This document shows, piece by piece, positions 15,741 through 24,405 of a stretch of 64,000 bases of DNA. How positions within the stretch are numbered: position 1 is the stretch's first letter; each line of letters begins with the position of its first letter. The notes beneath the pieces were generated by a model. The model saw nothing but the letters and a program-made list of their open reading frames with translations, searched no databases and had not been told where the DNA came from. Position numbers and translations under genes: made by a program. Origin of the DNA: Bin5 sp009843665 (GTDB lineage Bacteria > Chloroflexota > Anaerolineae > Caldilineales > Caldilineaceae); assembly GCA_965220285.1 (NCBI GenBank), contig OZ244818.1, positions 1,674,001-1,738,000 on the forward strand, read 5' to 3'.

Positions 15741-16376
15741 TCACGCTTTCGCCGAGACCGATTTTTGGGTTGAACCACGCCGACGTCCTACTACCGTATA
15801 ACCCTCTACTCTTCCCAATAGTCTCTTTCCTTTCTTATCACGCAGTATCATCCCTATTGCGCGGGCTCGTCTTAGTTTCACAACTGAACCTCTTTTCCGT
15901 GTAACGGCCTGTGGACGGTCACGGTCAAAGTAAAAACTAGGGAGCGCTTCCACTAATTGACGCGTCGCGGGACTGGTTAGAGTAAAGGAAGGTTCCATGC
16001 TGTCGCTGTCCTCTATACTAGCAACGCTGAGCGTGCCCTGACGCTGCGGAGTAAGTTTGGCCGCCGCTTCGTCATTTGCGAGGGGATCTGGTTCGTGAAT
16101 AACGATTTCGACATCACGTCCGAGTGCAGTCAGCAGACGCAGAAGCCGTTCCACGGAGTAATCACGAAAGTTTCCGCGCAAGAGACGCGAAACGTCCGGC
16201 TGCGAGAGACCCAGAAGTGCCGCCGCGTCGACCTGCTTGAGCTTGCGCTGGCGGATGATCTTTTCGATGAGGGTGACAAGCTGTGCTTTGAGCAGATGTG
16301 CTTCGGCGTCAGGGAGGCCCAAATCCGCGAACACATTGCCGCTGCCGCGTTCAATATTCTCTTTCTCCGGATGCAT
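15741..16376 (-). CDS. HigA-type (XRE, HTH_37-like) antitoxin with C-terminal extension
   Basis: 211 residues. Residues 1-110 form a HigA-like antitoxin: FADLGLPDAEAHLLKAQLV, a linker helix, then HTH VDAAALLGLSQPDVSRLLRG (about 49-68) and LLRLLTALGRDVEIVI. It follows the RelE/HigB-like toxin gene by 8 bases, toxin first, as in HigBA systems, and probably represses the shared promoter. Relatives here end at a point equivalent to GTLSVAS (about 119); this copy continues for ~90 residues, basic at the end (KLRRARAIG, GRRRGSTQKS). The extension may be read-through after loss of a stop codon. Confidence 0.8.
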   Translation of the reverse strand: MHPEKENIERGSGNVFADLGLPDAEAHLLKAQLVTLIEKIIRQRKLKQVDAAALLGLSQPDVSRLLRGNFRDYSVERLLRLLTALGRDVEIVIHEPDPLANDEAAAKLTPQRQGTLSVASIEDSDSMEPSFTLTSPATRQLVEALPSFYFDRDRPQAVTRKRGSVVKLRRARAIGMILRDKKGKRLLGRVEGYTVVGRRRGSTQKSVSAKA

Positions 16377-16384
16377 TGCACTAT

Positions 16385-16741
16385 CTACCTTTCGCCATAG
16401 ATTTCTCTGTAATGCTGCTCTGCAGCCATCAGCCTGCGTCTTACCAGATCGATCTCCTGTTTAGGTGTAGAGACTCCCCTTTTTGCTTTCTTTTGGAAAG
16501 CATGCAGAACATATACTGCTCCTCTGAACCGAACCGTATATACAGCCCTGTACGTGTCGCCATCGTGACGAGAGATGATCTCAAGTACATTTGCCCCGAA
16601 CCCTTTGAGAGACTTGACGTGCCGGTATCTGAGTCCAACTTGGGCCTGATGCAAAGCAAAACCGACCTCGTCTTGCACTGCAGCGGGGAATTTCTTCAGG
16701 TCTCTCTTGCTTGTTCCGACCCATTCGACAGGTTTTGTCAT
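16385..16741 (-). CDS. HigB/RelE-type toxin (phage Gp49-like)
   Basis: 118 residues. WVGTSKRDLKKFPAAVQDEVGFALHQAQVG and RHVKSLKGFGANVLEIISRHDGDTYRAVYTVRF...VLHAFQKKAKRG match the phage-derived Gp49-like/HigB branch of the RelE superfamily, ribosome-dependent mRNA interferases. The YVLHAFQKK segment holds the usual catalytic/basic residues. The antitoxin gene follows by 8 bases on the same strand. Complete and probably functional. Confidence 0.85.
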   Translation of the reverse strand: MTKPVEWVGTSKRDLKKFPAAVQDEVGFALHQAQVGLRYRHVKSLKGFGANVLEIISRHDGDTYRAVYTVRFRGAVYVLHAFQKKAKRGVSTPKQEIDLVRRRLMAAEQHYREIYGER

Positions 16742-16757
16742 CTCTATGCGCTCGCAG

Positions 16758-16786
16758 ATTATAGTGGTTCCCCCATATTATTGCAA
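16758..16786 (-). promoter_or_regulatory. Promoter of the higBA-type pair
   Basis: Reverse strand TTGCAA (16786-16781), 17-base spacer, TATAAT (16763-16758), 16 bases before the toxin ATG at 16741. Strong sigma70-like match; likely target of antitoxin autoregulation. Confidence 0.6.
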
Positions 16787-16897
16787 GTAGCATCCCAAAG
16801 GGAGAATTTTATCACGACCGGTTAACCTCTGGATTCTGTGGTAGTGGAACGGACCAGTCTCTCTTGATGCGGATCGTGTCGTTGAGTCACGCCCGCT

Positions 16898-17014
16898 TCA
16901 AGTGCGCTTTGGGGTTAACCAGATTAGAGCGGCGCCGCTGAAGGGGAGGGCGAGGGCGAGGAGGTCGATGCCGGGCCAGCTTTCGGTGAGGATGCCGCGG
17001 GGGGTGAGGGGGGC
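16898..17014 (-). pseudogene. C-terminal remnant of an acyltransferase-3 gene
   Basis: The frame ends TPRGILTESWPGIDLLALALPF then SGAALIWLTPKRT and a stop. This matches the end of the two acyltransferase-3 proteins nearby (GIPTENWPGINLIALALPF; GIPTQTWPGVNLLALSLPF). Upstream of it the frame runs into hairpin repeats, so only ~38 codons survive. Evidence of an old segmental duplication. Confidence 0.7.
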
Positions 17015-17019
17015 GAGGT

Positions 17020-17041
17020 CAGGCACAAGGCCTGCCCCTAC
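17020..17041. repeat. Dispersed hairpin repeat
   Basis: CAGGC-ACAAG-GCCTGCCCCTAC, left arm shortened. Abuts the acyltransferase remnant. Confidence 0.6.
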
Positions 17042-17085
17042 GGGGGGGTGGGGGGAAGGGGGAGGCGATGGGGGTGGGCGGACAA

Positions 17086-17110
17086 GGGCACACACAAGGG
17101 GTGCCCCTAC
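17086..17110. repeat. Dispersed hairpin repeat
   Basis: GGGCACAC-ACAAG-GGGTGCCCCTAC. Confidence 0.65.
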
Positions 17111-17232
17111 ATCATTGCCATCGTGGCGCGGGGCGGGTTGTGTCTGCTCGGCAGCGTGGTAGATGGGGAGATGCGCATGAACGCCGCGGGGAAGAGGTCC
17201 GCCGGGAGTGGGGCGGGACTCTCGACTGGTGT

Positions 17233-18954
17233 TCATGCGGCGATAGTGAGCTTACCCTTTAGCTGCGTGGTTGAAAGTCCATCCGTTTCACCTTCTGCGA
17301 GCGGCGTTGGATCGTGAATGACGATCTCCACGTCGCGACCGAGGGCGGTCAACAGGCGGAGGAGATGCTCTACGGAGTGTTCGCGGAAGTTTCCGCGCAG
17401 GAGGTGCGATAGGGCGGGGTGGGAGAGGCCTAATATTGCGGCTGCTTCGGGCAGTTGGAGTTTGCGCTGGCGGATGATCTTTTCGAGGCGGGTGACGAGT
17501 TGGGCTTTGAGCAAGTGCGTTTCGGCGTTGGGGAGACCCAGGTCGGCGAAAATGTTGCCGGTGCCGCGTTCGATATTCAGTGCATCCGTTTGCGTGGCGT
17601 TGTATTCCTTTCGGGCGGTTGGATTCTGCCATGGGGATTCCTCATTCGCCGATTTGCGCGTGCGCGGGGGGTTGAAGCAGACAAGGGCGGCGCCTATGAA
17701 GGGGAGGGCGAGGGCGATGAGGTTGATGCCGGGCCAGTTTTCGGTGGGGATGCCGTGTAGCGTGAGGGGGACGAGGCCGAAGCTGACGAGGGCGCAGCCG
17801 AGCAGGAGTTGCCAGGCCGGAGGTGCAGCGCGGCGGGGCGACGGGCCGTTGCGTTCGAAGCGGGTGAAGGCGGCTACGAAAGGGACCAGTGTGAGCGCCA
17901 GGACGGCGGTCCACAGGGGGCGCGTGAGCCACCAGGCGTCTGTGCCGGGGATGAAAGACAGGCCGACGCCGGTGAGCAGCGCCAAGCCGGATACGAGCAT
18001 CAGGGCGGTGAAGTGCCAGAGGAAGATGGTCATGATAATGCCGTTGATGAGCGCGGTTGTCGTCCAGAGGGCGCCGCGTTCGAGCAGGCGACGGGCCGGC
18101 TTTTCGAGGGCGAGGAGGAGGCCGGTTTGGGCGGCGCCCAGCGCCAGCATGGTCAGATTGGGCGGCATGTTGTTGCTGATCTCTTCTCCCTGGACGGTTA
18201 CCATACTGAAGGGATAGGGGCCGAAGTTCACGAGCGCGATGAGTGCGGCCAGCCCGCCGGCGGCCCACAGGAGACAGCGCCGCGGTCCACCTATGCGGTC
18301 GGACTGCCAAGCGAAGCCGAGTTGGTGGATTGCGAGATAGACGACGAGGTAGTTGAGCCAGCCGAGCAGCCGCCAGCCGGCGCCGAGGACGAGCAGGTCC
18401 AAAAGCGCGGCGGCGGCCACAAGCGCCCAGAAGGAGGCGAGCTTATAGCGTTGCCAGGCGCGGTGGGCGAGAGGAACGAGCAGGACAATAAGAGTGTAGA
18501 CGACGAGAAACCAGACGGGCACGATCGCGACCTGGGAGATGATCTTCAGGTGCACAGGGTTGGGGTCGAGGAGGACCCAGGCCAGGCTGATCAGGGTCCA
18601 GGCGACGAGGACGGGGAGGACGGGCAGGATGAGCCGCTGCAGCCGGTGGGCCAGCCAGGAGGCGTAACTTTCCTGGCGGCGTTGGGCGGCGTGCCAGCCG
18701 AGCCCGTTGACGTAGCCGCCGACGAGGAAGAAGATGGGCATGACCTGGAAAAGCCAGGTCAGCCAGCGGACCCAGGGGACGAGGGTGAGGAGGTCGCCGT
18801 AGACCAGTTGGCCGTCCTGGGTATAGGGGGCGACGAGCAGCCAGTGGCCGAGGATGACGAGGCATATAGAGGCGGCGCGTAGGAAATCGACGTAGCGGTT
18901 GCGTTCGGGCGGGGCCTGAGCGGCGAGGCGGGCGGCGTGGGTCCAGACGGGTAC
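17233..18954 (-). CDS. Acyltransferase-3 membrane protein fused to HigA-like antitoxin domain
   Basis: Membrane O-acyltransferase of the OafA/acyltransferase-3 family (about ten hydrophobic segments; RNRYVDFLRAASICLVILGHW near the N-terminus holds the family RxxxLDxxR...H region), continuing without a stop into a HigA-like domain (FADLGLPNAETHLLKAQLV, HTH PEAAAILGLSHPALSHLLRG, LLRLLTALGRDVEIVI). The intact paralogue at 19929-21293 stops where the fusion linker begins. Homology extends to 18954, but the codon matching the paralogue's start is GTA and no ATG/GTG/TTG occurs in frame until ATG 18741 (MPIFFLVGG), which would remove the catalytic His region. So the gene may be inactive, use an unusual start, or express only a truncated product. 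Confidence 0.7.
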   Translation of the reverse strand, partial: VPVWTHAARLAAQAPPERNRYVDFLRAASICLVILGHWLLVAPYTQDGQLVYGDLLTLVPWVRWLTWLFQVMPIFFLVGGYVNGLGWHAAQRRQESYASWLAHRLQRLILPVLPVLVAWTLISLAWVLLDPNPVHLKIISQVAIVPVWFLVVYTLIVLLVPLAHRAWQRYKLASFWALVAAAALLDLLVLGAGWRLLGWLNYLVVYLAIHQLGFAWQSDRIGGPRRCLLWAAGGLAALIALVNFGPYPFSMVTVQGEEISNNMPPNLTMLALGAAQTGLLLALEKPARRLLERGALWTTTALINGIIMTIFLWHFTALMLVSGLALLTGVGLSFIPGTDAWWLTRPLWTAVLALTLVPFVAAFTRFERNGPSPRRAAPPAWQLLLGCALVSFGLVPLTLHGIPTENWPGINLIALALPFIGAALVCFNPPRTRKSANEESPWQNPTARKEYNATQTDALNIERGTGNIFADLGLPNAETHLLKAQLVTRLEKIIRQRKLQLPEAAAILGLSHPALSHLLRGNFREHSVEHLLRLLTALGRDVEIVIHDPTPLAEGETDGLSTTQLKGKLTIAA

Positions 18955-19124
18955 GTTTATGATGGCATCCTGTATAGAGTCAGGGCAGGGAAAGGCGTTT
19001 CTCTACCAAACTGCACGCGACGGTTTCTATTGAATTGTAACGGCTTGGCGTATTTCCTTAAGTATGCCAGGCCCCAAAAACCGGATCAGGGGTCAGAGGG
19101 TATCTTATGGTAGTTCGGGGGGAA

Positions 19125-19900
19125 GGGGGAGGCGATGGGTGGCGGCGGTCCTGGGCAGGCACAAGGCCTGCCCCTACCGCAGCGGTCTGGGGGAAAGGGG
19201 GAGTCGATGCGGGAGGCGGGACAGGGCAGGCACAAGGCCTGCCCCTACCGCAGCGGTCTGGGGGGAAGGGGGAGTCGATGCGGGAGGGCGGGACAGGGCA
19301 GGCACAAGGCCTGCCCCTACCGCAGCGGTCTAGGGGGAAGGGGGAGTCGATGCGGGAGGGCGGGACAGGGCAGGCACAAGGCCTGCCCCTACCGCGGCGG
19401 TCTAGGGGGAAGGGGGAGTCGATGCGGGAGGGCGGGACAGGGCAGGCACAAGGCCTGCCCCTACCGCGGCGGTCTGGGGGGAAGGGGGAGTCGATGCCTG
19501 AGGGCGGGTCAGGGCAGGCACAAGGCCTGCCCCTACCGCAGCGATTTGGGGGGAAGGGGGAGTCGATGCGGGAAGCGGGACAGGGCAGGCACAAGGCCTG
19601 CCCCTACCGCAGCGGTCTGGGGGGAAGGGGGAGTCGATGCCTGAGGGCGGGTCAGGGCAGGCACAAGGCCTGCCCCTACCGCAGCGGTCTGGGGGGAAGG
19701 GGGAGCCGATGCCTGAGGGCGGGTCAGGGCAGGCACAAGGCCTGCCCCTACCGCGGCGGTTTGGGGGGAAGGGGGAGTCGATGCCTGAGGGCGGGTCAGG
19801 GCAGGCACAAGGCCTGCCCCTACCGCAGCGGTCTGGGGGAAGGGGGGGAGACGATGCGTGGGGGGCGAGGGCAGGCACAAGGGGTGCTTCTACGGGTGCG
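19125..19900. repeat. 72-bp tandem minisatellite, about 11 units
   Basis: Unit starts at 19153, 19224, 19296, 19368, 19440, 19512, 19583, 19655, 19727, 19799 and ~19869, i.e. period 72 bp (71 twice). Each unit holds the hairpin GGGCAGGC-ACAAG-GCCTGCCC plus CTACCGC(A/G)GCGGTCT and a G-rich spacer GGGGGGAAGGGGGAGTCGATG. Because 72 is a multiple of 3, long spurious open frames run through in several phases; the translations are pure 24-residue repeats and I do not regard them as genes. 18955-19124 has no coding signal. Confidence 0.95.
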
Positions 19901-19928
19901 GTGGGGCCGATATCGGTGTTTGGATCTC

Positions 19929-21293
19929 TTAGTCGCCGGGGGGGCTCGTGCGCTTGGGGGTGAACCAGATTAGGGCGGCGCCGAGGAAGGGGAGGGAGAG
20001 GGCAAGGAGGTTGACGCCGGGCCAGGTTTGGGTGGGGATGCCGCGGAGGGTGAGGATGGAGAGGCCGAGGCAGACGAGGGCGCAGCCGGGGAGGAGTTGC
20101 CAGACGGGTGGCGCGGGGGTGGGAGGCGCGGGGGATGCGGGGGTGCGGCGGGCCTGGCCGAGGCGTTCGAAGCGGTGGAAGAGGGCGACGAGGGGGATGA
20201 GGACGACGAGGAGGGCGGCGATCCAGAGGGGGCGGGTGAGCCACCAGGTGGATGTGCCGGGAACAGTTGACAACAGGAAGAATCTCTCCCAGCCGCCTAT
20301 GATGAATATCAGCCCGACCGCGGTTACGAGGGCGGTTATGTGCCAGAGGAAGACGGTCATTATGATGCCGTTGATGAGCACGGTTGTGGTCCAGAGGGCG
20401 CCGCGCTGGAGGAGGCGGCGGGCGGGTTTTTCGAGGGCGAGGAGGAGGCCGGTCTGGGCGACGCCGAGGGCGACCAGCGTTACTCTGGGCGGCAGGCTGT
20501 TGCTGATCCGCTGGCTGGCGGTCGTTACCATGTTGATGGGGTAAGGGCCGAAGGCGACAAGGGCGATGAGCGCAGCCAGGCCGGCGGCGGACCAGAGGAG
20601 GGCGCGGCGGGGTGCGCCGATGCGGCCGGCCTGCCAGGCGTAGCCGAGCTGGTGGACGGCGAGCCAGACGAAGAGGTAGTTGAGCCAACCGAGGATGTGC
20701 CAGCCGACGCCGAGGGCGAGGAGGTCTATGAGCGCAGCGGCGGCCACAGGCGCCCAGAAGGAGTAGAAGCCGTAGCGCTGCCAGGCGCGGTAGGAGAGAG
20801 GGGTGAGCAGGATCATGAGGATGTAGACGACGAGGAACCAGGCGGGCAGGAGCGCGAATTGGGAGGCGTTTTTGAGAAGGCTGGTGGGAAAAGAGATTTG
20901 GTGGAAGAGGCCGGTAAAGAAGGCGCCGATCAGGGTCCAGGCGGCGAGGACGGGGAGGACGGGGAGAACCAGGCGTTGGAGGCGGCGGGCGAGCCAGGCG
21001 GCGTAGTTTTCGCGGCGGCGCCGGGCGGATTGCCAGCCGAGGGCGTTGACGTAGCCGCCGACGAGGAAGAAGACGGGCATGACCTGGAAGAGCCAGGTTA
21101 GCCAGCGGGTCCAGGGGATGACGGCAATCACGTCCTGGGTCTCCATATGGTTGCCCTGAGCATGGATGGCGGCGGCGAGCCAGTGGCCGAGGATGACGAG
21201 GCAGATGGAGGCGGCGCGCAGGAGGTCGACGTAGCGGTTGCGTTGGGGTGGTGTTTGGGCGGCCTGGTGGGCGGCGTGGGTCCAGATGGACAT
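19929..21293 (-). CDS. Acyltransferase-3 (OafA-like) membrane protein
   Basis: 454 residues. Family enzymes move acyl groups from acyl-CoA (or an equivalent donor) to surface glycans or small molecules. Seen: RNRYVDLLRAASICLVILGHWLA (about 19-41) with the conserved Arg and His, MPVFFLVGGYVNALGW near 70-85, and repeated Trp/Leu-rich membrane helices to the end IWFTPKRTSPPGD. Intact paralogue of the 17233 gene, about 60% identical by eye. Its 3' end lies next to the 72-bp minisatellite. Confidence 0.85.
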   Translation of the reverse strand: MSIWTHAAHQAAQTPPQRNRYVDLLRAASICLVILGHWLAAAIHAQGNHMETQDVIAVIPWTRWLTWLFQVMPVFFLVGGYVNALGWQSARRRRENYAAWLARRLQRLVLPVLPVLAAWTLIGAFFTGLFHQISFPTSLLKNASQFALLPAWFLVVYILMILLTPLSYRAWQRYGFYSFWAPVAAAALIDLLALGVGWHILGWLNYLFVWLAVHQLGYAWQAGRIGAPRRALLWSAAGLAALIALVAFGPYPINMVTTASQRISNSLPPRVTLVALGVAQTGLLLALEKPARRLLQRGALWTTTVLINGIIMTVFLWHITALVTAVGLIFIIGGWERFFLLSTVPGTSTWWLTRPLWIAALLVVLIPLVALFHRFERLGQARRTPASPAPPTPAPPVWQLLPGCALVCLGLSILTLRGIPTQTWPGVNLLALSLPFLGAALIWFTPKRTSPPGD

Positions 21294-21294
21294 G

Positions 21295-21349
21295 GTTAGT
21301 GGTCGGTGGTCAGTGGTCGGTGGTCGGTGGTCAGTGGTCAGTGGTCGGT
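21295..21349. repeat. Heptamer repeat array (GGTCGGT/GGTCAGT)
   Basis: About seven consecutive 7-bp units of GGTC(A/G)GT directly upstream of the acyltransferase start. Confidence 0.7.
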
Positions 21350-21386
21350 TCTTGATCCGCGGAGGGGTGGAGTGAAAAACCCTTTA

Positions 21387-21420
21387 TCCGCGAAGGGACG
21401 CGAAGGGGCGCGAAGAACAC
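21387..21420. repeat. CGCGAAGGG short repeat
   Basis: TCCGCGAAGGGACGCGAAGGGGCGCGAAGAACACC; the same motif, longer, at 29841-29917. Confidence 0.6.
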
Positions 21421-21457
21421 CTTTGTCTATGATGGGCCGCCTGGGGCGCGAGTTCGA

Positions 21458-21482
21458 GGGCACCCCTCGTGGGTGCCCCTAC
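21458..21482. repeat. Dispersed hairpin repeat
   Basis: GGGCACCC-CTCGT-GGGTGCCCCTAC; the loop is the complement-like variant of ACAAG, i.e. an inverted-orientation copy with compensated arms. Confidence 0.65.
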
Positions 21483-21564
21483 GGGTATTGGTGGGGGCGC
21501 TTGGGTTTGGGGTTATTTGGCCACAGGTGGTGGATGTGCGCAAGTGGGGGTAATGGGGGTGGGT

Positions 21565-22467
21565 TCAGCTTTCGCGGCCGCGGAGGCGGGGGTCGAAGAT
21601 GTCGCGGAGCCAGTCGCCGAGGAGGTTGGCGCCGAGGACGACGAGCATGATGGCGAGGGCGGGGAAGACGCTGGGGTGCCAGGCGGTGGTGATGGAGTCG
21701 CGGGCGTCGGCGACCATTTTGCCCCAGGTGGGGATGAGGGTAGAGACGCCGAAGCCGAGGAAGCTGAGGGCGGATTCGGTGAGGATCATGGAGCCGAAGG
21801 AGAGGGTGGCGGCGACGATGACGGGTGCGACGGCGTTGGGGAGGATGTGGCGGTACATGATGCGGGCGTCGCCAGCGCCGATGGCGCGGGCGGCTTCGAC
21901 GAAGTCGCGTTCGCGGATGCTGAGGACTTCGCCGCGGATGAGGCGGGCGTAGCCGACCCAGGCGCCGATGCCGAGGAAGAGGATGATGTTGAGGAGCCCG
22001 CCGCCGATGAAGGCGACGGCGGCGATGAGGAGGACGAGGAAGGGGATGGCGGTCTGGGTGTCGGCGATGCGCATGATGATGTCGCCGGCGAGGCCGCCGC
22101 GGTAGCCGGCGATGAGGCCCATGATGATGCCGGTGATGATGCCGGTGATGATGCCGACGATGGTGGCGGTGGCGCCGATGAGGAGGGAGATGCGGGAGCC
22201 GACGAGGACGCGGCTGAAGACGTCGCGGCCGAGGTTGTCGGTGCCCATGAGGCCTTTGCCGTTTTCGAGGTCGAGCCAGGCGGGTTCGGAGGAGATGTTG
22301 CTGAAGTCGATGGCGATGGGGTCGTGGGGTGCGAGGAGGGGGCCGAAAACGGCCATGAGGGCGAAGAGGAGGAGGAGGAAGCCGCCGACGATGCCTTGGC
22401 GGTGGGTCCAGGCTTCGCCCCAGAGGGTTCGGTGGGGGTTGCGGGAGAGGATGCTTCGTTGTTGCAT
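21565..22467 (-). CDS. Dipeptide/oligopeptide-type ABC permease (DppC-like), orphan
   Basis: 300 residues. Inner-membrane permease of the OppC/DppC class: N-terminal helix, MGTDNLGRDVFSRVLVGSRISL (about 73-94), EAA loop EAARAIGAGDARIMYRHILPN (about 186-206), and FGVSTLIPTWGKM. Its usual DppB partner should sit just upstream, but IS66 copy 2 is inserted 23 bases before the ATG, and opposite-strand genes lie beyond. Downstream there is no ATPase. The gene is therefore isolated and possibly unexpressed. Confidence 0.9.
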   Translation of the reverse strand: MQQRSILSRNPHRTLWGEAWTHRQGIVGGFLLLLFALMAVFGPLLAPHDPIAIDFSNISSEPAWLDLENGKGLMGTDNLGRDVFSRVLVGSRISLLIGATATIVGIITGIITGIIMGLIAGYRGGLAGDIIMRIADTQTAIPFLVLLIAAVAFIGGGLLNIILFLGIGAWVGYARLIRGEVLSIRERDFVEAARAIGAGDARIMYRHILPNAVAPVIVAATLSFGSMILTESALSFLGFGVSTLIPTWGKMVADARDSITTAWHPSVFPALAIMLVVLGANLLGDWLRDIFDPRLRGRES

Positions 22468-22490
22468 AGTTTCTAGTTTTTAGTTTCTAG

Positions 22491-24101
22491 GTAACTACTA
22501 AGCCTGTGTACCGGAAAAGAGCCAATGTGCGATTGCTCTTGGATGATGTAAAGTAAGAAACATGAGCAAACTGGAACAGCTGGACCGAGAGCAACTAGAG
22601 CGAATAGACCGAGAAAGCCTGATAGAGCTGGTTTTGGTTCTGCAGCAGCGATTTGGGGCGCAACAGGAATGGAGCCAGCAATTGCAGCAGCAGGTGGCAG
22701 TGCAGCAGGAGTCGGTCCAGCAATTGCAGCAGCAGGTGGCAGTGCAACAGGAGTTGGTCCAAGCGTTGCAGGATCAACTGGCGAAAGACAGTCACAACAG
22801 TGGCAAGCCGCCGAGCAGCGATGGTCTGAAGAAAGGCAGGCGCAAGAGTCTGCGTCGCGCTGGGCAACGGCCGCGCGGTGGACAGCGAGGGCACAAGGGA
22901 CGCACGTTGATGCAGGTGGCTGAACCGGACCATGTCATCTTGCATAAGCTGGCGGATTGCCCGCACTGCCAGACAAAACTGGAGGCGGAGACTGTCGAGA
23001 GGCATGAGAAACGGCAGGTATTCGACATTCCACCCGCCAGAATCGAAGTGACAGAGCATCAGGCAGAAGTCAAGCAGTGTCCTGGCTGTGGTGCGTGCGT
23101 AAAGGGAGCGTTTCCCGCCAACGTGAGTCAACCGACCCAGTATGGTCTGCGTCTGAAGGCGTTCGCCTGCTATCTCTACGGCCAACAGTTCATCCCTTTC
23201 GCTCGCATCAGAGAGTTGCTGACTGCCCTCTACGGGGATGCACCTTCGGAGCCTGCGATACTCGCCGCCACGCGCCAACTTGCCAGGCACACACAGGGGA
23301 GCCTGGCTCAGATTCGCCAACAACTGATTGCTGCGCCTGTCGTCCATTTCGATGAAAGCGGCATGCGTGTCGCAGAGCGGTTGCGGTGGTTGCACGTGGC
23401 CAGCACAGAAAAACTGACCCACTACCACGTGCATGACAAACGCGGACAAATCGGCATGCGAGCCGGAGACATCCTGCCGCATTACAAGGGCGTTGCTGTG
23501 CATGATTACTGGCGCTCCTACCTCAAGTTCAGCGACTGTCAGCATAGCTTCTGCAACGTCCATCATCTGCGCGACCTCTGCTTTATCGTTGAACAGTACG
23601 ACCAGGCATGGGCGGCAAAGATGAAGCGCTTGTTGTGCGACATCAAAGAGGAAGTCGCATCTATCCTCGCACAACACACTGCCTTGCCGCGAGACCGCCT
23701 GGCTTACTACGAGGCCGAGTACGATGCGCTCATTGCCCAGGGTTTTGCCGACAACCCCTCCCCGCCAAAGACAAAACCCAGACCGATCGGACGACCCAAA
23801 CAGTCGCCAGCCAAAAACCTGCTTGACCGCTTGCACAAACACAAGGCCGGCGTCCTGGCCTTCATGTATGACTTCCGCATCCCTTTTGACAACAACCTCG
23901 TCGAACGCGATGTGCGCATGATAAAGGTCCAACAGAAGGTCTCCGGCTGCTTTCGTACCGAAGACGGGGCCCACATCTTCTGTGCGATTCGTTCCTACAT
24001 CTCTACTGCTCGTAAACACGGCCTCAACGCCATCGATGCCATCCACAACGCCTTTCTTGACCAACCCTTCATCCCTGATACCTCTCAGGCTTAGTAGTTA
24101 C
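22491..24101 (+). mobile_element. IS66-family insertion sequence, copy 2 (1611 bp)
   Basis: Same termini, orientation and length as copy 1. Flanking octamers are GTTTCTAG (22483-22490) and GTTTTTAG (24102-24109), a target duplication with one mismatch inside a TTTTTAG-rich repeat. Direct repeat with copy 1: homologous recombination would excise ~20 kb carrying the metal operon and toxin-antitoxin genes. Confidence 0.93.
22562..24094 (+). CDS. tnpC: IS66-family transposase (copy 2)
   Basis: 510 residues, same domains as the copy-1 transposase: coiled coil with the 14-residue repeat, CxxC zinc domain, DDE core D264, D315, E448. Met267 and Val313 here against Leu at both positions in copy 1. 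Intact frame. Confidence 0.95.
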   Translation: MSKLEQLDREQLERIDRESLIELVLVLQQRFGAQQEWSQQLQQQVAVQQESVQQLQQQVAVQQELVQALQDQLAKDSHNSGKPPSSDGLKKGRRKSLRRAGQRPRGGQRGHKGRTLMQVAEPDHVILHKLADCPHCQTKLEAETVERHEKRQVFDIPPARIEVTEHQAEVKQCPGCGACVKGAFPANVSQPTQYGLRLKAFACYLYGQQFIPFARIRELLTALYGDAPSEPAILAATRQLARHTQGSLAQIRQQLIAAPVVHFDESGMRVAERLRWLHVASTEKLTHYHVHDKRGQIGMRAGDILPHYKGVAVHDYWRSYLKFSDCQHSFCNVHHLRDLCFIVEQYDQAWAAKMKRLLCDIKEEVASILAQHTALPRDRLAYYEAEYDALIAQGFADNPSPPKTKPRPIGRPKQSPAKNLLDRLHKHKAGVLAFMYDFRIPFDNNLVERDVRMIKVQQKVSGCFRTEDGAHIFCAIRSYISTARKHGLNAIDAIHNAFLDQPFIPDTSQA

Positions 24102-24262
24102 GTTTTTAGTTTTTAGTGGGCGGTGAGTGGGCGACTTGGTGGGGAGGGATGTGGGGGGTGGGCTTGGGTTGGGGGTTGGGTGGGGTATGGGGGAGTGGAT
24201 GGCGGATTGGGGGTGGGTGGGGTGGGGGCGGATTGGGGGTGGGTGGGGTGGGGGAAGTGTGT

Positions 24263-24291
24263 TTGACAGGGGTGGGGAGGGGTGCTATGGT
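24263..24291 (+). promoter_or_regulatory. Promoter of first sugar-binding protein gene
   Basis: TTGACA (24263-24268), 17-base spacer, TATGGT (24286-24291). The same G-rich spacer and surroundings recur before the second copy. Confidence 0.65.
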
Positions 24292-24405
24292 CGCGGGGTA
24301 GTTGCCTCAGTGTTTTGTTCGCCGGATTTGACCAGCGCGCTGGGTTGATAGTGTACAGTTTTGGAGAGAAGACATAGCGGCTTTGCGCCGAGGGAGGAAG
24401 GCACT

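Noticed and set aside
19125..19900. CRISPR array
   Set aside because: The repeated unit has no unique spacers; the whole 72 bp is repeated and there are no cas genes.
19107..19973. Long open frames of Gly/Gln/Pro repeats through the minisatellite
   Set aside because: All phases are open only because the unit is 72 bp; translations are pure repeat, no ribosome site or signal peptide.
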